A stretch of 64,000 nucleotides of DNA from Chitinophaga varians (GTDB lineage Bacteria > Bacteroidota > Bacteroidia > Chitinophagales > Chitinophagaceae), in assembly GCF_014529945.1 (NCBI RefSeq), contig NZ_JACVFB010000002.1, positions 868,001-932,000 of the forward strand, in the 5' to 3' direction. How positions within the stretch are numbered: position 1 is the first letter of the stretch; each line of letters opens with the position of its first letter. The notes under the pieces are model-generated. The model was not told the origin of the DNA, searched no databases, and was given only the letters and a program-made list of their open reading frames with translations. Both the position numbers and the translations under genes were made by a program. Positions 17,569 through 26,223 of the stretch are shown piece after piece.

Positions 17569-17969
17569 TTTGTTTTTGTTGTGCGTGAGGGAAAAAATAC
17601 GGCACTCCGGAAACAACGATCACATGACACTGAAGGCAAGATACCATATCAATACGCAAGGGATTTGCGTGCTGTTATTTTCCTTATCTATATAACAAAG
17701 GAATCCTTACGATGTACTGTTCATAATCCTTCTGGCAGCAAGTATACAGCAGTGGTCATGGAAAAAAATATTTTTTATCGCATGGTACTTTTTTAAAATT
17801 GCGCCGACTCCCCCATCGTGCTGTTTATTCGCGTGAAACCCTTGTCACTTTATTATAGATCTGAAAACCTTACAAACGATAGCCTAGCATTAACCCGAAC
17901 GCACATGTAATTCCCTTTGAGTTGAGCACTAGTTTTTATTAACCATTATCTTAACAAACAATCATCACT
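17569..17969. other. Intergenic region upstream of the chitinase gene
   Basis: About 400 nt without a credible gene, AT-rich in its second half. It should hold the divergent promoters for the unknown gene (-) and the chitinase (+). No perfect TAnnTTTG box with a matching -33 element was found close to the chitinase start, so its promoter may be of a regulated type. Confidence 0.5.
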
Positions 17970-20900
17970 ATGACACCAAAATCTACCAATGGAGGCGCAG
18001 CGCTCCGCTGTCTTGCATTCGTCTGTTGGCTGGTACTGTCACTGTCGCCCGGGAGCTATGCCCAGGTGAGCCCGACTGTTCCGGCTACCACCCAACAACA
18101 CAACAAGCAGGTGATCGGCTACATCACCCAATGGGATGCCTGGAAAAATGTGGCAGGCACTGTTCCGTTGGGCGGCTACAATCACCTGAATCTGGATTAT
18201 TCGCAGTACACCATCCTGAACTTCTCGTTCTTTGGTGTGGCGAATGACGGATCGCTGCACAGCGGTGACTTCCGCAACAAAAACATTTATCAGGCCGGCG
18301 CGGTGCAGGCACCTGCTCCGCTGGTAAATGAAGACATTTACAGTAGCTGGGATATGTATCTGTTGTACGGTGAACTGGACGTCCTGTACTACATCCCCGA
18401 CAACAGCTACGCTTACTCCCTCGGCTATCGCAACGGCGGCAGCGGATGGACCAACGTCAACACCGGTAAAACAGGCAGCTTCCCGTTGTCTGTGCCCAAA
18501 CAGGGCGGCGCTCCCGGCGTGATCGATCTGGCCCACCAGAAAGGCGTAAAAGTACTGGCCTCCATAGGCGGCTGGAGCATGTGCAAACACTACCCTGAAG
18601 TGGCCGCCGACGCTACTAAAAGAGCCAAATTTGTTGCAGGCTGCCAACAGCTGATCAGCATGGGCTTTGACGGGATAGACTTCGACTGGGAGTATCCCAA
18701 CGACGCGGGGATGAACATTGAACACTACAGCAGCGCGGACTACACCAACTTCGCGATACTGCTGGAAGCAGTGAGGGCCGCCATTGGCCCCAATAAACTG
18801 ATGACCAGCTGCTTCTCCCCTGCCCTCGCCAAACTCCCGGGCTTTGACTGGCCACGCCTCAACAACGTCCTCAACTATTTCAACATGATGACGTATGATT
18901 ACAACGGCGGATGGTCCAACAAAGCAGGTCACAACTCACCCCTGTACGAGTATCCCGGCCAGGAATTCCCCGGCTTCTCTCTTGACGCCACCACAAAAGG
19001 TTTACGCGCACTCGGTATCAACATGAGCAAAGTAAACCTCGGCGCGCCTTTCTATGGCCGCGGCGTAATCACCAACGGCACCGCTGCCCTGAACGCGCCT
19101 ACCGTAAAACGTGCTGAAACCGTGCAGCCTGACGGTCCTATCCAGACCTGCGCAGACTACACCAACTGGGCAAAAGACGTATGGGACGGTACACCCAACT
19201 ACAGCTACATCGTGAATACTACCGGCTCAGGTTCCGGCTGGACCGACAACTGGGACGATGTGGCCAAAGTGCCTTATAAAACAAAGGGCAACTTCTTCCT
19301 CAGCTATGACAACGAACGCTCCGTTGCAGCTAAAGCACAGTATATCAAAGACAATAGCCTGGCAGGCGTGATCATCTGGCAGGTGTATGCTGATATGACC
19401 AATATGACCAGCAGCACTGTGCCTAAAGGAAAACTCATCTATTGTCCTAATACCAGGTCTCCGCTGGTGAACAAAATCAATGAAGTGTTTGCCTCCGGCG
19501 GCAGCGGTACCAACGTGCCTCCTACCGTAAGTATCACATCGCCGGCTAATAACGCCTCCTTTACTGCTCCGGCCAGCATCACTATACAGGCAGCTGCCAG
19601 CGATACCGACGGACAGGTGAGCAAAGTAGATTTCTATAATGGCACTACCCTGTTGGGCACCGATAGCACAGCTCCGTACAGTTATGCCTGGAACAATGTA
19701 CCCGCCGGCAATTACACGATCAAAGCTATTGCTACCGACAACAAGGGCGCTTCTAGCACTTCCTCCTCCGTAAGCGTGGTGGTAAATACCTCCGGTCCCG
19801 GCCAGCCTGGCGACTCCGGTAAGGTTATTGTAGGTTACTGGCAAAACTGGGGATCTCCTACGGATGCTTCTCCGTATATCCCTCTCCGTAATGTCAACCC
19901 TAAATACAATGTGATTGAAATTGCGTTCGCTGTCAGCGGAACAGACCTGGCCACTATTTCTTTTGTGCCGGAAAACGTAACCCCGGCGCAGTTCCTCTCA
20001 GATGTTCAATACCTGCAGTCACAGGGTAAAAAAGTGCTGTTATCGCTGGGTGGAGAAAACGGTTCCCTGAACCTGTCTACCACCGCGAAGAAACAAGCCT
20101 TCGTTACTTCCATGAAAGCATTGCTGGACCAATATAACTTCGACGGTTTCGACCTGGACATTGAAGGGGGTACCAATCTGCAGCTGGACAACGGAGATAA
20201 GGATTTCACCAATCCTACCACTGTCAAAGTACAGAACCTGATTGCCGGTGTGAAAGAGATCATTGCCTACCGTAAAGGTCAGGGTAAAAACTGCTGGCTC
20301 ACCATGGCGCCGGAAACCTATTATGTACAAACAGCTTATGGCTCTACCTATTCTCCATTGGTAGGCGCATACCTGCCGATTATCTACGGACTGCGTAACG
20401 AACTCACTTTCATCCAGACGCAATACTATAACACCGGTTCCGTAATGGGCCTCGATAACGGCGTATACAATCAGGGTACTGCTGATTTCATCGTATCGAT
20501 GTCTGAAATGTTGCTGAAAGGATTCCCTGTGTCTGGTACGACACAAACCTTCCCGGCATTGCGTCAGGACCAGGTGGCCTTCGGTCTTCCGGCTACGCCC
20601 AGTGCCGCCGGTGGCGGTTATACGGCCCCTGCCAATGTGAAAAAAGCCCTGGATTATCTGATGAAAGGACAATCTTTCGGCGGCGCCTACCAGCTGCGTA
20701 ATGCGGCAGGATACCCTGGCCTGCGTGGTATCATGACCTGGTCTATCAACTGGGATAAGGCCAATGGCGATGAATTTGCCAATAACTATTATGATTATTT
20801 CTTCGGCTCAGCCCCGATCAACAAGCCACCGGTGGTGAACATCACTTCCCCTGCCAACAACACTAATTACACGGCACCTGCTACGGTGAATATTCAGGCG

Positions 20901-21848
20901 GCAGCTTCTGACAGCGATGGCGTGGTAACCCGCGTAGCTTTCTATCAGGGCAGCACCCTGCTGGGCGTAGACAGCGTAGCGCCTTACACCTGGACCTGGA
21001 ACAGCGTGGCAGCCGGCAGCTACAGCCTCACCGCTAAGGCTACCGATAACAAAGGAGCCACTACCACTTCCGCAGCGGTGAACATCAGCGTCACTGCCGC
21101 AGGCAATAAACCGCCGGTGGTGAGCATTACTTCTCCTGTCAATAACGCAACCTTCACTGCACCAGCCACGGTGAACATACAGGCCGCGGCATCTGACAGC
21201 GATGGTGTGATCACCCGCGTAGCCTTCTATCAGGGCACCACGCTGCTGGGCATCGACAGCGTAGCGCCTTACGCCTGGAGCTGGAGCAATGTGGCTGCGG
21301 GTACCTACAGCCTGACTGCTAAAGCAACAGATAACGGTGGCGCCACTACTACTTCTGTAGCGGTAAACATCACGGTAAATGGTGGTAGCAACAATTGTAA
21401 CGGTATTCCGGCGTGGTCTCCTTCCACTGCTTACAATGGTGGTGCGCAGGTAGTGTATAACGGTAAAGTATACTCTGCAAAATGGTGGACACAGAACGAA
21501 CAGCCAGACATCAGCACCGGCGACGGTAAGCCATGGAAATATGTTCGTGACTGTACAGGTGCAGCCATGGCGGCTTCCATGCCAGAGCAGCTGACGGCTT
21601 ATCCCAACCCGGTAACAGGTGGTGATGTGCAAATTCTGGTAGATGCTCCTGCCGGTGAAAAACTGCTGGTGGAAGTACTGGACCTGAAAGGCAGCGCTCC
21701 GGTATTGCAACAGATACATACCGCCAATATGAAAGGGAATATACCTTTACGCGTAGATATGTCTAAAGTGCCGAACGGTACCTGGATTATCAGGGTCACC
21801 GGTCAGCAAAGCAGAAAAATCTGGCGTAGTAAAGTTGTGAAGCTGTAA
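17970..21848 (+). CDS. Two-domain GH18 chitinase, type IX secreted
   Basis: A 1292-residue extracellular chitinase that hydrolyses beta-1,4-GlcNAc polymers. In order: signal peptide (about 1-32); GH18 domain A (about 48-510) with the complete catalytic DGIDFDWEYP (about 233); an Ig-like Big_9-type domain (about 513-605); GH18 domain B (about 616-945) with intact FDGFDLDIEG (about 723); two further, nearly identical Ig-like domains (about 950-1040 and 1045-1135); a CBM5/12 chitin-binding domain (about 1140-1195, rich in Trp: WSPSTAY, KWWTQNEQP); and a T9SS type A sorting domain (from about 1205, AYPNPVTGG to SKVVKL). The layout recalls ChiA of Flavobacterium johnsoniae. Domain B is of a different GH18 subgroup from A, which suits complementary endo/exo action. 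Confidence 0.95.
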   Translation: MTPKSTNGGAALRCLAFVCWLVLSLSPGSYAQVSPTVPATTQQHNKQVIGYITQWDAWKNVAGTVPLGGYNHLNLDYSQYTILNFSFFGVANDGSLHSGDFRNKNIYQAGAVQAPAPLVNEDIYSSWDMYLLYGELDVLYYIPDNSYAYSLGYRNGGSGWTNVNTGKTGSFPLSVPKQGGAPGVIDLAHQKGVKVLASIGGWSMCKHYPEVAADATKRAKFVAGCQQLISMGFDGIDFDWEYPNDAGMNIEHYSSADYTNFAILLEAVRAAIGPNKLMTSCFSPALAKLPGFDWPRLNNVLNYFNMMTYDYNGGWSNKAGHNSPLYEYPGQEFPGFSLDATTKGLRALGINMSKVNLGAPFYGRGVITNGTAALNAPTVKRAETVQPDGPIQTCADYTNWAKDVWDGTPNYSYIVNTTGSGSGWTDNWDDVAKVPYKTKGNFFLSYDNERSVAAKAQYIKDNSLAGVIIWQVYADMTNMTSSTVPKGKLIYCPNTRSPLVNKINEVFASGGSGTNVPPTVSITSPANNASFTAPASITIQAAASDTDGQVSKVDFYNGTTLLGTDSTAPYSYAWNNVPAGNYTIKAIATDNKGASSTSSSVSVVVNTSGPGQPGDSGKVIVGYWQNWGSPTDASPYIPLRNVNPKYNVIEIAFAVSGTDLATISFVPENVTPAQFLSDVQYLQSQGKKVLLSLGGENGSLNLSTTAKKQAFVTSMKALLDQYNFDGFDLDIEGGTNLQLDNGDKDFTNPTTVKVQNLIAGVKEIIAYRKGQGKNCWLTMAPETYYVQTAYGSTYSPLVGAYLPIIYGLRNELTFIQTQYYNTGSVMGLDNGVYNQGTADFIVSMSEMLLKGFPVSGTTQTFPALRQDQVAFGLPATPSAAGGGYTAPANVKKALDYLMKGQSFGGAYQLRNAAGYPGLRGIMTWSINWDKANGDEFANNYYDYFFGSAPINKPPVVNITSPANNTNYTAPATVNIQAAASDSDGVVTRVAFYQGSTLLGVDSVAPYTWTWNSVAAGSYSLTAKATDNKGATTTSAAVNISVTAAGNKPPVVSITSPVNNATFTAPATVNIQAAASDSDGVITRVAFYQGTTLLGIDSVAPYAWSWSNVAAGTYSLTAKATDNGGATTTSVAVNITVNGGSNNCNGIPAWSPSTAYNGGAQVVYNGKVYSAKWWTQNEQPDISTGDGKPWKYVRDCTGAAMAASMPEQLTAYPNPVTGGDVQILVDAPAGEKLLVEVLDLKGSAPVLQQIHTANMKGNIPLRVDMSKVPNGTWIIRVTGQQSRKIWRSKVVKL

Positions 21849-22004
21849 TCACGCAAAGGCGCAGAGCAGCAAAGCAGCAAAGATGATATAAGCGAGCAGA
21901 GAAAGCAAAGGAGCGGAGATCAAATGTGATCTCCGCTCCTTTGCTTTCTTATCATTCTTAAAAAATAGCGCTTTGCGCCTTTGCTGCTTTGCGCCTTTGC
22001 GTGA
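21849..22004. repeat. Palindromic dispersed repeat, copy 1
   Basis: Outer arms TCACGCAAAGGCGCA (21849-21863) and their exact complement (21990-22004) are surrounded by related (G)CAAAG/CTTTGC units. They enclose an inner perfect 23-bp hairpin (21900-21922 with 21927-21949, loop aatg). A second copy with the same outer arms but a different core lies at 63626-63770. Here it sits between the convergent chitinase and GH31 genes. Confidence 0.75.
21900..21949. terminator. 23-bp perfect hairpin between convergent genes
   Basis: The core of the palindromic element: a 23-bp perfect stem with a 4-nt loop. It should end transcripts from both the chitinase (+) and the GH31 gene (-). The downstream T-run is poor, so processing or stem-stabilised 3' ends are as likely as classical termination. 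Confidence 0.55.
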
Positions 22005-22045
22005 AAAAAAGGCCCCCCGGAGAATCCAGGGGTGCCGTTCTTTTC

Positions 22046-24505
22046 TCATAAACCCACGTTAAGAAGCTCGTTACTGTTGGCAAAGGTGGCCACTTGTACC
22101 GGACAGCTTTCGGCCGGTATAAATGATCCCTGCGGATCAAACCGGGATATGGGTGATAAAAAAGAAAAAGGATTGGCGCTAACAGCGGCAGTGCTACCGT
22201 TCACGGTTACACGCTGTTTGCTGTCGAACCCGTGCAATATCAGCTTAATGTGATGAAACTGGCTACTATAGCTGCCCTGCGGCTTTTGCAGCGTCAATGT
22301 CTGCTGCGCGGGGTCATAGGTGATCGTTCTTTCGTAGTAATCACCTTTTTCGTACGAGAAGCTTTCGCCGTCATCTTCGTAGTATACGAATGTATTAGGC
22401 TGACTGCCTTTATAAAGATGAAGGAAAAGCGTGTCGGCAGGTTTCTCGCGGGTAGACTGCACCAGTGATTGCATGGGCACAATGCTGCTTTCTTTTACAT
22501 ATACCGGTAAGGTTTTGATGTTGAGGGGAGTAATCATGTCTTGTCCGCCTGTAGTGACGGCATCTGTGTAAAGATTATACCATTGTCCTTTCGGAAAATA
22601 AATACTGCCGAATTCTTTGGTGCTCTCAAAAGGAGCGATCATATACGCGTCGCCAAACTGGTACTGGTTCTGGAAGCGCGTATCATACACCTGCGGATCG
22701 AAGGTGTTTTGAAGCGCCAGGGTGCGCATTACGGGCATGCCTGTACGACTGGCGGTATACATGGTGCTGTAGATATAAGGCAACAGATGATAGCGCAGAT
22801 TAACATAGTTGCGGGTGATCTCCAGCGCTTCTTCACCGAAGGCCCAGGGTTCTGCGGATTTGGTATTTACACCGGTATGGTTCCTGAAGTAGGGAATGAA
22901 GGCGCCGATCTGCATCCAGCGGGTATAAAGACTTACAGAAGGGTTGCCGGTAAAGCCACCTACGTCCATGCCGGTGAAGGGAAAGCCGCTAACGCCCAGA
23001 CTGTTCAACAGCCGTACGCCCAACAGCATGTGGTCTTCTTCGGCACGGTTGTCGCCGGTCCAGATGGCGCTATAGCGCTGACTGCCGGAGTAGGCTGCCC
23101 GCGTGAGCAGGAAGGGGCGCTTCTGCAGCGCTTCGCGGGTGCCTTCATAGCTGGCGCGAACCATTTGCAGCCCGTAGATATTATGTGCCTGTAAATGGGT
23201 AGTAGCGTGCCCTTCGTAATCAAAGATCACGTTGTTCGGCATTTTCTGCCCCCAGGTGGCAATTTCGTTCATGTCGTTCCAGATGCCGCTGACACCATCA
23301 CGGACATACGATTTTACCTGACCTTTCCACCAGCTGCGGCCTTTCTCACTGGTGAAATCCGGAAAGTGGCACCAGCCGGGCCACACCTGACCGGTATAGT
23401 TTTGCCCGTCGCTGTATTGGAGGAAGATATTTTCCTTTTTGCCGCTTTCGTACGCGTGATAACCTTCTTCCACTTTAATGCCCGGGTCAACGATAACGGT
23501 TACACGAAAACCCATGTCTTTTAAACGACTGGTAAGCTGTGCCGGGTTCGGAAAACGATCCTTATTCCAGGTGAACAGTTTATACGCGTCCATATAGTGG
23601 ATGTCAAGCGTGATGCCGTCTGCCGGGATTTTCTTCTCACGCAGGGTTTGAGCGACCCGGTATACTTCTGTATCAGGATAGTAGCTGTAGCGGTTCTGTT
23701 GATAACCGAGGCTCCACAGGGGTGGTAGTGGCATGCGGCCGGTCAGGCTGGTATAAGACCGGATGATATCTGCCATCTGCGGATGGTAGATAAAATAGTA
23801 GTTCATCTCTCCTCCCCTGGCACCGAAGGAAGAGAAGCGATTATTGCTGGCGCCAAAGTTAAAATCGCTCTGATAGCTGTTATCGAAGAAAATGCCGTAG
23901 TTCTGATGATGGTGGATACCGATGTAAAAAGGAATCGTGGCATAGATAGGATCGCGGTTGGCGGCGTAGCCAAACACATCGGAGTTCCAGTTCGTATAGC
24001 CTTCCCCTTTACGGTCCAGGTTACCGGTTTTTTCACCCAGCCCGATAAACCGCTCGTTTTCCTGCATCTTTTTGTAGGTCGTTACTTCATCGCCTATCCA
24101 GGAGGTGCCGAGGCCTGCTTCATCTTCGCTGATCACATCGCCCGAAGGGCTGAAAAAACTAACCGCAAAAGGGGCTTTCTGAATCCGCATTTTCAGGGAA
24201 TCAGTAACGATCGTGATGTCGCTATTGTTTTGGGTGATTTGTGCTTTCGTGGGCAGCGGCTTTGCTACAACGGCATAAGAGAAATCGGCAGGCAGCGGTT
24301 GTTTGTCCATCCTCACCCGGATAACGGACGGGCTGTAAACAGTGACCTCCGCAAAAGCGTTGGTCGTTTTAATTTTTACCTGTTGACCGGAGATGCTGAC
24401 ACTGTTGACATTACCTGCGGGCACCACTTGTGTTTGCGCGTTGAGCGGAAGTTGTATCAGCAGTAATAGCAATAGCGAAAAGGCCGGCAGTGGAATTTTG
24501 TTCAT
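22046..24505 (-). CDS. GH31 family alpha-glucosidase (exported)
   Basis: An 819-residue exo-acting alpha-glycosidase with a signal peptide (LLLLLLIQLPLNAQ), so periplasmic or surface. It has an N-terminal galactose-mutarotase-like beta-sandwich (to about 230), a TIM barrel with the GH31 nucleophile motif GIWNDMNE (Asp about residue 409) and the acid/base region WTGDNRAEEDH (about 483), then C-terminal beta domains and a DUF5110-like tail. It is the last gene of the SusC/SusD operon, 143 nt after susD. GH31 enzymes release glucose from alpha-glucans, but xylosidase members exist, so starch- or maltodextrin-type substrates are likely but not proven. The ATG at 24505 gives a clean signal peptide. 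Confidence 0.93.
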   Translation of the reverse strand: MNKIPLPAFSLLLLLLIQLPLNAQTQVVPAGNVNSVSISGQQVKIKTTNAFAEVTVYSPSVIRVRMDKQPLPADFSYAVVAKPLPTKAQITQNNSDITIVTDSLKMRIQKAPFAVSFFSPSGDVISEDEAGLGTSWIGDEVTTYKKMQENERFIGLGEKTGNLDRKGEGYTNWNSDVFGYAANRDPIYATIPFYIGIHHHQNYGIFFDNSYQSDFNFGASNNRFSSFGARGGEMNYYFIYHPQMADIIRSYTSLTGRMPLPPLWSLGYQQNRYSYYPDTEVYRVAQTLREKKIPADGITLDIHYMDAYKLFTWNKDRFPNPAQLTSRLKDMGFRVTVIVDPGIKVEEGYHAYESGKKENIFLQYSDGQNYTGQVWPGWCHFPDFTSEKGRSWWKGQVKSYVRDGVSGIWNDMNEIATWGQKMPNNVIFDYEGHATTHLQAHNIYGLQMVRASYEGTREALQKRPFLLTRAAYSGSQRYSAIWTGDNRAEEDHMLLGVRLLNSLGVSGFPFTGMDVGGFTGNPSVSLYTRWMQIGAFIPYFRNHTGVNTKSAEPWAFGEEALEITRNYVNLRYHLLPYIYSTMYTASRTGMPVMRTLALQNTFDPQVYDTRFQNQYQFGDAYMIAPFESTKEFGSIYFPKGQWYNLYTDAVTTGGQDMITPLNIKTLPVYVKESSIVPMQSLVQSTREKPADTLFLHLYKGSQPNTFVYYEDDGESFSYEKGDYYERTITYDPAQQTLTLQKPQGSYSSQFHHIKLILHGFDSKQRVTVNGSTAAVSANPFSFLSPISRFDPQGSFIPAESCPVQVATFANSNELLNVGL

Positions 24506-24648
24506 GATACGGATGATTTGATGACACAATCCTCCCCCGGACGCCTGGTGAGACCGGGCGTAGCAGCGGGTAACAGGTAAAAAGAGCCGGAGGATTTACC
24601 GGGAACAGCACCATTGATGGCGCCATCCCCGGCAATGGAAAATATGGT

Positions 24649-26199
24649 TTAGTAACCCGGATTTTGTACCAGGTTTTTGTTGACGGCAAGGTCGCTGGTA
24701 GGAATGGGGAACAGCAGGTTCCTTGGGTTATCAGCAGGTTTCAGTTGCCATGGCTGCAGGTATTTGCCAAAGCGGATCAGGTCCTGTCTTCTCCAGCCTT
24801 CCCAGTAGAGTTCACGTCCTCTTTCGTCCAGCAGGGAGTTTACGTCCAGTGCACCCAGTGCGGTAGCTCCGCGGGCAAGCCGTAGTTCGTTCACCAGTGC
24901 CAGTGCCCCGGCGGTGTTACCGGTGCGGAGCTGTGCTTCTGCTTTCATGAGCAGCACGTCTGCATAACGGAAGAAAACGTAGTCGTTGCTGGCTTCGTTG
25001 TTGTCTTTGGAATTCTGGGAGGTGTAAAAGTCCGGTACATATTTGATGACACGGATGCCGGTTACTTCCAGATTGGTACCGGATTCTTTGAGCTGCACAT
25101 CACGGGTGAAGGCCAGCGGGTTGCCTTTACGGTCTTTCAGCGGGTTGTGGTTTACATCGTACTGCTGACCGATAAGGAAACCAACGAGCATACCGCTGGT
25201 ATCGGTGAGGCCGGTGTAGGCGCCACCTCTCCTTCTGTCGGTTGCTTCGAACTTGTCATAAAAGTCAGAGAGCGTGGTGAAGCCGTTCCAGCCGCTGGGC
25301 GTCATGTTGTAGTGAACGGTGAATTTCCAGCGGGCGAAAGTGGCGTTGCCATTGCGTACGGTGCTATATCCGGGACCGTTTTGCTGTGTGAAAATGTTCT
25401 CGGTAGATTTCAGATCGTTGTCACGGGCAAAGTTATCGAAGTAGTCGGTGGCCAGTTTGTAAGCGCCGGTAGCTTTGATCTGATCTGCGAGGGTAATGAC
25501 CTGTTGCATGTCAGCGGCATCGAAGGTGGGCGCTGCCCGGTTGAGAAATGCGCCTTTGTTGAGGTAACATTTCATCAGCAAAGCGCGGGCGGCGTCCTGA
25601 TTGGCTACGTAGGCAGCAGTTGCCGGACGTGCGCCGAGATCCGGAATGATGGCATTCAGCTCGGAGATAATATAGTCCAGCGCTTCCTGTGCTTTGAGCA
25701 CTTTAGGTGCGTTCAGCAGGGTGTCTGTAGGGTTCCGGAAAGGTACCTGTCCCCAGAGGTCCAGTACGGTGAACATGGAGAAGGCACGCAGGTAGCGGGC
25801 CTGTGCAGCCTGGTTTTTGTCGGGTTTGAAATTGAGAACGTTGCTGGCGCTGAACTGGAGGGTCAGCAGATTGGTAAAGGCACGTTGTATATGGGCATGG
25901 TCTGCATTCCAGGTATGTTCGTGCAGGGAGCGCCATACGCCGTTGTCGTCCCAGTCACCGCCGCGGGTAGGACCTACGGTTTCGTCTGTTGTCATCTGGG
26001 AGAGGCCCCAGCTGTTATCGAATTCCTGATAAGGCAGCTGCATGTTGTCATAGGCGCCTTTTAACAGGGCCGGTACTTTGATCACAGAGTCGGCATCTTT
26101 CCGGGTAATAGTGGAGCCGAGCTGCTCATTGAGTCCGCAGGCCTGAAAACCTACGATGGAAGCGATTACGATAGCGGATCGGAAAATATGTTTAGTCAT
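24649..26199 (-). CDS. SusD/RagB family surface lipoprotein (second locus)
   Basis: A 516-residue outer-membrane lipoprotein with lipobox IVGFQACG. The body is SusD-like, with AQARYLRAFSMFTVLDLWGQVPF, the conserved LNELRLARGATAL region, DERGRELYWEGWRRQDLIRFG and the terminal NPRNLLFPIPTSDL followed by NPGY. It partners the SusC encoded 24 nt upstream. Ligand by context: alpha-glucan fragments for the GH31 enzyme encoded next. Confidence 0.95.
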   Translation of the reverse strand: MTKHIFRSAIVIASIVGFQACGLNEQLGSTITRKDADSVIKVPALLKGAYDNMQLPYQEFDNSWGLSQMTTDETVGPTRGGDWDDNGVWRSLHEHTWNADHAHIQRAFTNLLTLQFSASNVLNFKPDKNQAAQARYLRAFSMFTVLDLWGQVPFRNPTDTLLNAPKVLKAQEALDYIISELNAIIPDLGARPATAAYVANQDAARALLMKCYLNKGAFLNRAAPTFDAADMQQVITLADQIKATGAYKLATDYFDNFARDNDLKSTENIFTQQNGPGYSTVRNGNATFARWKFTVHYNMTPSGWNGFTTLSDFYDKFEATDRRRGGAYTGLTDTSGMLVGFLIGQQYDVNHNPLKDRKGNPLAFTRDVQLKESGTNLEVTGIRVIKYVPDFYTSQNSKDNNEASNDYVFFRYADVLLMKAEAQLRTGNTAGALALVNELRLARGATALGALDVNSLLDERGRELYWEGWRRQDLIRFGKYLQPWQLKPADNPRNLLFPIPTSDLAVNKNLVQNPGY

Positions 26200-26223
26200 G
26201 ATAGCAGTTTTTAGGTGAATGGT

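Noticed and set aside
25147..26064. 305-codon plus-strand frame opposite susD
   Set aside because: Shadow; SusD signature residues are on the minus strand.
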